The notes under the pieces were generated by a model. That model was given only the letters and a program-made list of their open reading frames with translations, had not been told where the DNA came from and did no database searches. The position numbers and the translations under genes are program-made. A stretch of 64,000 nucleotides of DNA from Piper betle (Eukaryota; Streptophyta; Magnoliopsida; Piperales; Piperaceae), in assembly GCA_033002965.1 (NCBI GenBank), contig JAURVB010013175.1, positions 1-64,000 of the forward strand, given 5' to 3'. Below, in pieces: positions 57,206 through 64,000 of the stretch. Each line of letters starts with the position of its first letter. Position 1 is the stretch's first letter.

Positions 57206-59259
57206 ACAATTATCTCACGGGATTTGGAGTGAATGCTCTCATAAGAGTTGACTGGTTCTCAATAGCAATCACTTATCTAGCCTCCGCAGTCAAATGTAAT
57301 CTTGCTCATTCTCAGTGTTTTCATGAGTATGTCTATTGAAAAGTAGTTAAAAATATTCTTGGGATAGACATACACTAGTGGAAGAGGGGAGGCGGTGAAG
57401 TGTCCATGGGACTATAGATCCACCTCACTTCTCATCCTCATCCACGACTATTTCCTGAAAGTGGTTCATCTCAAGTCATCTGTCCAAACTCTCATCTGTG
57501 CTCCAAGTACTTCAATGCCTCCACTGTCATAGCCACTTCCTTCAGCCATAGGGATCTATCTAAAGGTCCAAATTCTCCAAAGTAGGCCTCAAACTATGCA
57601 TAATGGATCTGTCTAGGGCACACGGTGGTCCATGCTCATGTGTCATGTAACTACGTGAGTATCTCTATAGTCCAAGCTTCCTACTAGTGTCATCTCTTAT
57701 AACTCTGTCTTTCGATGTACCCTATGTTCCAAAGAAGGACTGATGTGGTCACGTGAGAAAGATGGGCAAATGCTGCAGTGTGGTTGTCAAAATTCTAGGT
57801 GCTCCCAGTCACCATCAAAATCAACCTCAGCTAACTAAGCATGTGGACACTCTTACGTCAATCAAATCTCTGGCACAAAAAAAGGAAAGGTGTGTCTTTG
57901 AGCTTATATGGACATTTTAGTGAGATCCCAACATCTACTGAAATCATGATCTCATATCCATCTCATAAATTCTCAAACTTCTAACACTAAAACATGTACT
58001 TCATAGATCTAACTAAGCACACAATTTGAAATCCTAAGAAAAGACCAAAGAAAATACCTGTTGACTCAAGTGTGATTAGCATTTATTTGTCCTTCCACCA
58101 AAGTTGACTAAGGATTTGCAAAACCTACATATATTATATGAAAAACATAAGTAATGAGTGTTATTGGTCAGAAAAATAACTAATACAATCTGGCAATTAG
58201 TATTCCATTATCCATGAAAACTTATGAAACTTCAAGATTGCCTCACACTAGGTGGTAAACAAACATAGTTAAGCAAGTGCCGGCTCGCATACATGGCTCA
58301 TAATTATATTTATACATACAACGCTTATGCCCTAACATCTTCCTTATCACCCGCCATGGTACTGAGTGGCAACAGGAACAATTAAGTTAGTACTACAAAT
58401 TCCAAAAATGCGCTGCATTACGCAGTACCCTCATACACCACACTACCTCAGGGTTTGAAGGAGTACCAGTGTGATTCATACATATCTCCATACTACTCAC
58501 TCTCTTATTCGTGAAATCCGTAAAAATGCGCGTACTTATATAATAAGCTTAGAGAAGAGGCTTCTATCAGACCATTCTGGAGCTTTAGTTTGAAAAGCAA
58601 CAAGGGATCTCATCCTTGTAGTTTGATTAAACATGTGTAGAAAACACGGCTAAATGGCCCGACATCAGAGGGATCTGATAAAACACAGCGATGCCATCTT
58701 ATGTCTAAAACAAGATTAAACTCTACGCATAGGGAGTTAATCAGAGAAGGAGAGTCCTATGTGTAAAACCCACGACTCGAGTTAGGGTTTTATAGTCGTT
58801 AGCCGGTCGGTTTGACCGTAGTTTGAGTCGGTTCAGCTTTCAGAACACGTGTGCGGGGCCGAGGCCGACCGTGCGCACGTGCTATGAGGGTTTATGTATA
58901 CCCAAATATCGATGATAGCGTCAGATACGCATCAGCAGACTGAGTTATCAGTAGATATGAGAGTATACAGTTGATGATTTTATTTTTTTATGTTGTGACC
59001 GTAGAATTAGTTTAGGCCGAATAACGCATTAGGACGCGTTAGATGGTATTCGGGTGGGTTATTAGTTATACGACATATCATTTAGATGTTGTGATATTTT
59101 GTTTGATTTTATGGGATTTTTCCCAATTTTTCTAGATTTTTTGGGATTTATTCCGAGTCCGTTATCATTCTTGACTCGAGCCAGTGTCGAGTCAAGTCTT
59201 ATTTACAACTTTGCCATCGCCCTATACTCCTCATCTTCCTCCCCAAACCTCAACACTTT

Positions 59260-59810
59260 TCACCACCGCCGCCGCCCATGGGATTTTGCCGCCGCCACCG
59301 ATGCCGGACTGCCGCCGATCGACGCCGCCCAGCCGGTCGTGTCGTCGCCTTGCCGCCTCGACCACGCCCGGCCACCGTCAGCCGCCGCGACTGCCGGAAA
59401 TCGCCTCGATTTTTCCTCCGTTCCCGACGCGATTTTGCCGCCGTCTGCGCCGGACCGCCGCCGCCGTGACGTCGGAGCTTCTCCCTCGACCTCCCCTACC
59501 TTTCCCCTCTGCTTAGCGCCGCCGTCGAGGGTCGGCCGTGGGTCTGATCGGAGCGGCCGACCGCCCCGACCGCACTCGACGCCGCCGTTGGTGGCCCTCG
59601 CCGCCGCGGCTGCCCTCGTCGTCACCACCATTGGGTTCAGCTCACCGAGGCGGTGCTAACCCCTACCTCCGATTGCCTCGCCGGAGCAGTCACCGGAAAA
59701 CCACCGGAGATGTCTGAAAACCACCGGAGTTGCCGGAAAACCGCCGGCACAGTTGCCGGAAAACCGCCGACTCACCTTCACCGCCTTCGTCCGTCGGCAC
59801 CAATTTCAGC
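59260..59810. other. CpG-rich island inside the family A LTR
   Basis: About 550 bp dominated by 'gccgccg', 'ccgga' and 'tcgcc' strings, in sharp contrast to the AT-rich flanks. Overlapping frames of 186, 110 and 123 codons occur in three frames and on both strands, a sign of base composition rather than coding. Islands lie at the same relative position in copies C (35870-36480), D (41160-41730) and the 22068 fragment. In a retroelement LTR this could be the promoter region or leader. Confidence 0.6.
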
Positions 59811-59985
59811 GCCGATCGCGAGGTGGTTCTTCCCTCTTTTTAGAATTATTACATACTTGTTGTGGTCATAGTAGCATATTAGAATTAATTTTATTAACTT
59901 CATGATTTTTGGTTAATTAATCGTGATTATGATAAACATGTGATGATTAGCGTAAATTGTGTTGTATGATGTGAATGCTTAGTAA

Positions 59986-60176
59986 TGAAATTGATAGTAA
60001 ACCATTGAGTAGTTAATTAAATGCTTGTTAACTAGTTAATTTATGAATATGTATGAATTAGGTTTTGCATGCTAACATTATGAAATTGTTAGTAAACCAT
60101 TGTATAGTTAATTAAATGCTTGTTAACTAGTTAATTTATGAATATGTATGAATTAGGTTTTTGCATGCTAACATTA
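59986..60176. repeat. 95-bp tandem duplication
   Basis: 'tgaaattg(a/t)tagtaaacca' begins at 59986 and 60081. The two units differ at only a few bases. Confidence 0.85.
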
Positions 60177-62078
60177 AGTTAAACAGATTAAATTGATTAA
60201 ACCATTGTCACCTAATTAGAATAGGTATGCTTTGAAATTAGAATTAAAAGTGCTAGGTAATAAGTAACATATGAAATGATAAAATTATTAACCTGCTTAA
60301 CAATTAGAGACGTAGGGTACTTGTCGAGATGATTATCATGGTTGATTAGATAATTGTATGCATGTGGATATATTAGTTATATAGGTGTGCATCATATATG
60401 TATGGGCGTTAGTAAATAGTTATGTTCATGTAGGTTCGTTGCGGGAGCTCGCCGTCTAGGCACGAGACTGCGCTTGGAGCTTCTGACAGGTCCGTTAGGA
60501 CACGCTTCTCAGGTTTTATCGCTCTATTCTATCGGTGATTTGATTTATTGATTGTAGGACGTGTCAGGTGGATGATTTATTGGACCCCACCTAACACGGG
60601 TCACCTGGTCGATGTTTTTCGGAATTAATAACCCTCGAGGATGAGATCCCTCGAGTTTGTGTTTCGAAAATAAGATCCACCTCAAGTTGCCTTCGGGCCT
60701 ATTATAATAAATCCCGACCCAGCCCTATAAATAGTTTTATCAAGTTTTCAGTGAGACAAGAGAAGATGAGTCGACTGCACGTACCATGAGAGGATGCCGT
60801 GCCAGTCAAAGCGGGCTCTGGATTAGTGCCAGCGGACTGTTCCATTCCCGAGGGATCCTGACAACTCCGCGTTTGAGTTCCTCACACCTGGAGGACGTGG
60901 AGGTTTACGGGTACTGTTTAGTACAGCGCATGTCCGGACTTGTGGTTCAAAGGGTACTAAAGGCGACTGCCTGAGAGTGCTCGGTCTACGTGCTCAAGGC
61001 CAGGAGTAATATGGAGGTTCGGAGAGGGCTTAGGATGAAAGTTTTACGTGAAGTACTGAAAAAGAAGTGTCGTGAGCGGCACAGTACCAGATAGATTGGG
61101 ATGCTGTTGAGTCAGCTGCTCGACGGCTCCTTTGTAGTTGCCCTTATGAGAGTTCTTGAGGAAGATATATATGATGGTTTGATTTCCATGAGAGTTTGCT
61201 CTCATGTTCCAGTTTGATAATAGTTATTTCCGGACCAGTGACACCCGTTGCTGACGTTTTTCTACTATATGTAGGTGAGGATGATGATTGGTGTATGCCG
61301 GCCTCGACGAAGGAGTAGCGCTTGCATTGCACACACATACCTGGTGCCGCGCCGACTTTTGCGTAAGATGTGATGTGATTGGCTTTTGTAGTAGATTTAT
61401 ATATTGGTATTTATGCATGAGCTATGAGACTTGTAGATCTTGTTTAGAAATGTATGAATTTTCTTAGAAATATTTTGGAAAAGTTCCAATGTCCAGGATG
61501 ATCAGCTATGTTGAGTTGAAATGAACAAAAACACGATGAACATGAATTGCAGGTGGGCTAGATGCCAATTACGATATGTGTAGTTGATTTGAAGTCTAGT
61601 GTGATATAAATTGTTGTTTTATATATATTATATTGTGCCGTATTTTAACAGGTCATCCCCTTATTGCACTTTTAGGGGAGGTTCTGTCCGTTTTATTTTA
61701 GATTTTTATGAATTTTATTGCTGTTTTAATTATTTTGGTGTGCGGTGATTATCATGACATTCACGTAGTATCCTGTTAGGGTTTTGCATCTCATTCATAT
61801 ATTGTTTGCGCATTAGCGGCGTGCTCCATCTTGAGACGTCGAGAGGGTTATGTCGTAGCCGTTTAGGTTTTGGGTCAGCCAACTTAATCGGTTTACGAGT
61901 AGTTCGATCCTTTGTAACAGTTCTGGTCCGGGTTGAGAATAAACCGGATTGGGGTGTTACACTATGGACCTGTGGTCCAAGTTCCAAGTGCATCGACACT
62001 TCTACAGCGAGCTTGAACTCCCTAACCTACATCGAAACCCAGTGTTAAGTAACATACTGATGTCTCTATATGATGCAT

Positions 62079-63835
62079 TGTAAAGACTGTGAGAAAAAAT
62101 AAAATAAAATAATATATTTGAACGTGGTCCGGGAAGGACCAAACATGTTATATTCTCTATCCGGTTAATTCTACCCGGTTAATTATTATATTTTATTATT
62201 TACCCAGTTACCCAGTTAAATGAAATACGGGTGTTTCCACATACCCAAGCTATCATTTTTATTTTATAAAGGACGCCCTCCACCCTAGCCTTGATTCGCA
62301 TTTTCTTCTCCTCTTCCTTACCGGTGTGGCTTCTTCCTTGCTTGGGTATCCTTCCTATCTCCTTCTTCTAAATTTTCTTGCATGCATTTATTTAATTGAT
62401 AGTAAGCTTGTTAATTATGAGAATTGAAGTTGTAAATCAACAAGAAAAGAACTAAACTCAATGGTATACAACTGAAATTCCGCCATGGCCGACGAATCTG
62501 AAATGATTGTAAACAAGAATTTCAAGGCAGCCCTCACAACCCTGACAACCCCTCTGGTTGGTGGGTCCAAGGGATGGCTCGCCGTGTCCCTAGTTTCCGG
62601 TGGGTAGCGGAATTGTAACTGTGAGTGGGCGGAGTTGCAAGGGTGACGAAAGTGGCGATGTTCTGCTGCAACAGACGTTGTCATGGCAGTTTTAGAGGGT
62701 AGACAATTTGCCTTGACGTTGGGTTGTCGTGTGGGGAGAAGGGAAGAGTTCTCGGCGGTGCTGCTGGCCAGACGGAGGTCACCTTGTGTCCCCGGCGGTG
62801 CTGCTGGCCAGGAGACACCCACATTGGTGCAGCAAGGTGTCACCTTGGGTAGCTGCTGTAAAACATAGACTTTAAGGCTTCCAATTGGTTGCTGGTGAGG
62901 TTGAAGTTGATGGAGGATGTGAATCTGGTTTTGGGTGCCAAGATAAGGCTGGGAGAAGAAGGGTGAACCTGTTTTTGGAGAAAAGAAGAATGGCGACGGG
63001 AAGAAGATGAAGAAGAAGAAGAAGGGTGGCAAACTTGTAAATATGGGTTGACTCGATACCGATTCGAGTAAAAGAAATAATACTAACGCCTAATAAATCT
63101 TTAAAAATAATCATTTTAATGGGTTATAGGTAAAGCTACTAAACTAATTAATTATTGGACGAAATAGACACGAACATAAGTAATAAAAATACGGTAATGA
63201 TAAACAATCAATAATTAATCGGTGTAATACAAGCGATTAAATTAAATTAGATGGTTATAAGTAATCAATAAAGTAAAGATTTTACCTTTACCATATTAAA
63301 TTTAATATTAGGTAAATAAAGTGATTATTTTAATAACAAGTGAGTAATGTAGAAAATGGGTTATTAAACTATAATCGGGTAAAAAAATCACAAACGTCGA
63401 ACCTAAATAGCATAATAAAAACAAATAAAGTTTGAAACTTTATTGACTTGAATAATTTAAAATAATTATATTAGTAGTATCTTTGAATTAGAATAATGAA
63501 AATTAATTTAGTTAATTTAATCAAGCAACTTAATTAATTAAATTATTATTAATAATGATAGCGACTAAAAATTATAACCGTAAACTAAAAATTATAACTG
63601 TTGGTCACAGCTGCGAGTTCACTTACAAACTATCTAGGTCTATATAATCATTTGAAATGTTGTATTTTCCCTAGTTGGCAGCCTTGGTCGGCTGAGGCTA
63701 GATTTGACCACCATGCACCGAGTGCAACCGGGGTCAAAAATTGACTCAGTCCGACACGGGGCCGCACTTTTAAAACTACTATGTGGGAGTCTTGGTCGAC
63801 TTGAGTATCTAACCACAATCTGTTGGAACCATGGT
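62079..63835. mobile_element. Composite LTR-like sequence
   Basis: It starts TGTAAAGACTGTG at 62079, where the family B LTR breaks off. A TATA-like 'ttttataaagga' lies near 62260 with a pyrimidine-rich stretch after it. 62480-63040 is GC-rich and is followed by 'gttgactcgatac' at 63047, as in minus-oriented family A copies. 63120-63600 is AT-rich. 63600-63810 is related to 12630-12860. Borders between the parts are not resolved. The 205-codon minus frame (62415-63032) has a low-complexity start and no domain. Confidence 0.4.
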
Positions 63836-64000
63836 TGCAAAAATTGGAATCGAAATCAGAGTTGGTTTTCAAGTGAGTCGGAGTTAGAATCGGAATCGGT
63901 CTAAATCAGACGGGAATCGGTTTAGTTGAATCGGTCCAAATCGGTCTAATCGATCATATATAATAATTTGACAATTCATAACATAAATATATAAAAATTA
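63836..64000. repeat. 'aatcggaatcggtc' repeat, cut by the window edge
   Basis: Short repeats of 'gaatcgg(t)' and 'aaatcggtcta' resemble those at 22640-22740 and 24217-24426. It continues beyond the window. Confidence 0.5.

Larger units (their letters stand above)
54216..58014 (-). mobile_element. Non-coding interior of the large LTR element (copy 2)
   Basis: About 3.8 kb between family B LTR sequence on both sides. 54265-56725 is co-linear with 775-3125. The rest holds a G/T-rich repeat (56725-56890), a 122-bp duplication (56960-57205) and unassigned sequence. I found no gag, protease, RT, RNase H or integrase motif on either strand. Conservation of such a coding-free interior at two loci, with LTRs of several kb, fits a LARD-type non-autonomous element. 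A very decayed pol cannot be excluded by eye. Confidence 0.55.
58762..61961 (+). mobile_element. Complete family A solo LTR, 3.2 kb
   Basis: It runs from TGTAAAACCCACG at 58762 to GGGGTGTTACA at 61961. The pentamer CTATG flanks it exactly (58757-58761 and 61962-61966), and the host B LTR is continuous across it ('gagagtcctatg' to 'ggacctgtggtcc'). It has no internal domain, so it is a solo LTR left by LTR-LTR recombination. It contains a CpG-rich island at 59260-59810, a 95-bp duplication at 59986-60176, and the 'gtccggacttgtggttcaa' segment shared with copies C and D. The 186-codon frame at 59099-59659 spans the island and looks like chance. Confidence 0.9.
58015..62078 (-). mobile_element. 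Right family B LTR fragment, split by a family A solo LTR
   Basis: 58015-58761 matches 49510-50270 and 11590-12230, and 61962-62078 continues with 'ggacctgtggtccaag', 'gcatcgacacttctac' and 'tgatgtctctatatgatgca'. The terminal 150 bp of the LTR next to the interior is missing or unrecognisable, so no primer binding site can be read. The right side is cut at 62078 by another LTR-like sequence. Confidence 0.65.

Noticed and set aside
59099..59659. 186-codon plus-strand frame
   Set aside because: It lies across the CpG-rich island of a solo LTR, with equally long frames in other phases and on the other strand, and has no recognisable domain.
62415..63032. 205-codon minus frame starting with a phenylalanine-rich stretch
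   Set aside because: It sits in the GC-rich block of LTR-like sequence next to an A/G-rich run. The hydrophobic start comes from that run and no domain follows.
1..64000. tRNA, rRNA or small RNA genes
   Set aside because: I looked for tRNA A/B box pairs and conserved rRNA strings on both strands and saw none. A covariance-model scan would be needed to exclude them.

Overview
This is nuclear DNA of a flowering plant. It holds one recognisable host gene in a dense, layered bed of decayed LTR retrotransposons. The evidence for a plant is a six-exon cyclic nucleotide-gated channel gene of the plant-specific CNGC family, together with Athila-type Ty3/gypsy, Ty1/copia and TRIM remnants. I cannot name the species. 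The first coding exon is GC-rich and later exons are not, a gradient commonest in monocots but not decisive.

Layout, left to right. 1-3125: the end of a long LTR (family A), a scrap of a second LTR family (B) and a non-coding retroelement interior. 3130-7463: an internally deleted Athila-type element. 7464-7913: a family A fragment. 7914-20880: a minus-strand copia element (copia 1), broken by a nest of LTRs at 10687-17985 and by a 463-bp TRIM at 18703-19165. 20881-24430: a CCACCCAAGC-type minisatellite, a G-rich family A fragment and a possible decayed DNA transposon. 24691-32017 (minus): an apparently intact CNGC15-like gene. 32018-34077: its AT-rich upstream region. 34078-36926 and 37079-42145: two minus-oriented family A LTRs, the second carrying a 2.3-kb LTR-like insertion with its own tandem array. 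42903-49019: a nearly full-length but frameshifted copia element (copia 2). 49353-62078: a large element with family B LTR sequence at both ends and about 3.8 kb of non-coding interior, whose right LTR is split by a 3.2-kb family A solo LTR with a perfect target-site duplication. 62079-64000: further LTR-like and repeat sequence.

Families A and B share a terminal plan, TGTAAAACCC at one end and GGTGTTACA at the other. One B copy sits beside a polypurine tract of the form known from Tekay/Del-type chromoviruses, so I read both as very long LTRs (about 2.7-4.3 kb) of that group. No pol gene of that group is present to confirm it. Insertion order can be read from target-site duplications: copia 1, then outer B LTR, then inner B LTR, then a 1.2-kb element.

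The CNGC15-like gene is the only gene I consider functional. No tRNA, rRNA, CRISPR array or organelle sequence was seen. The best candidates for something undescribed are the LARD-like element with conserved non-coding interior (49353-62078, related to 775-3125) and the CNGC filter variant.
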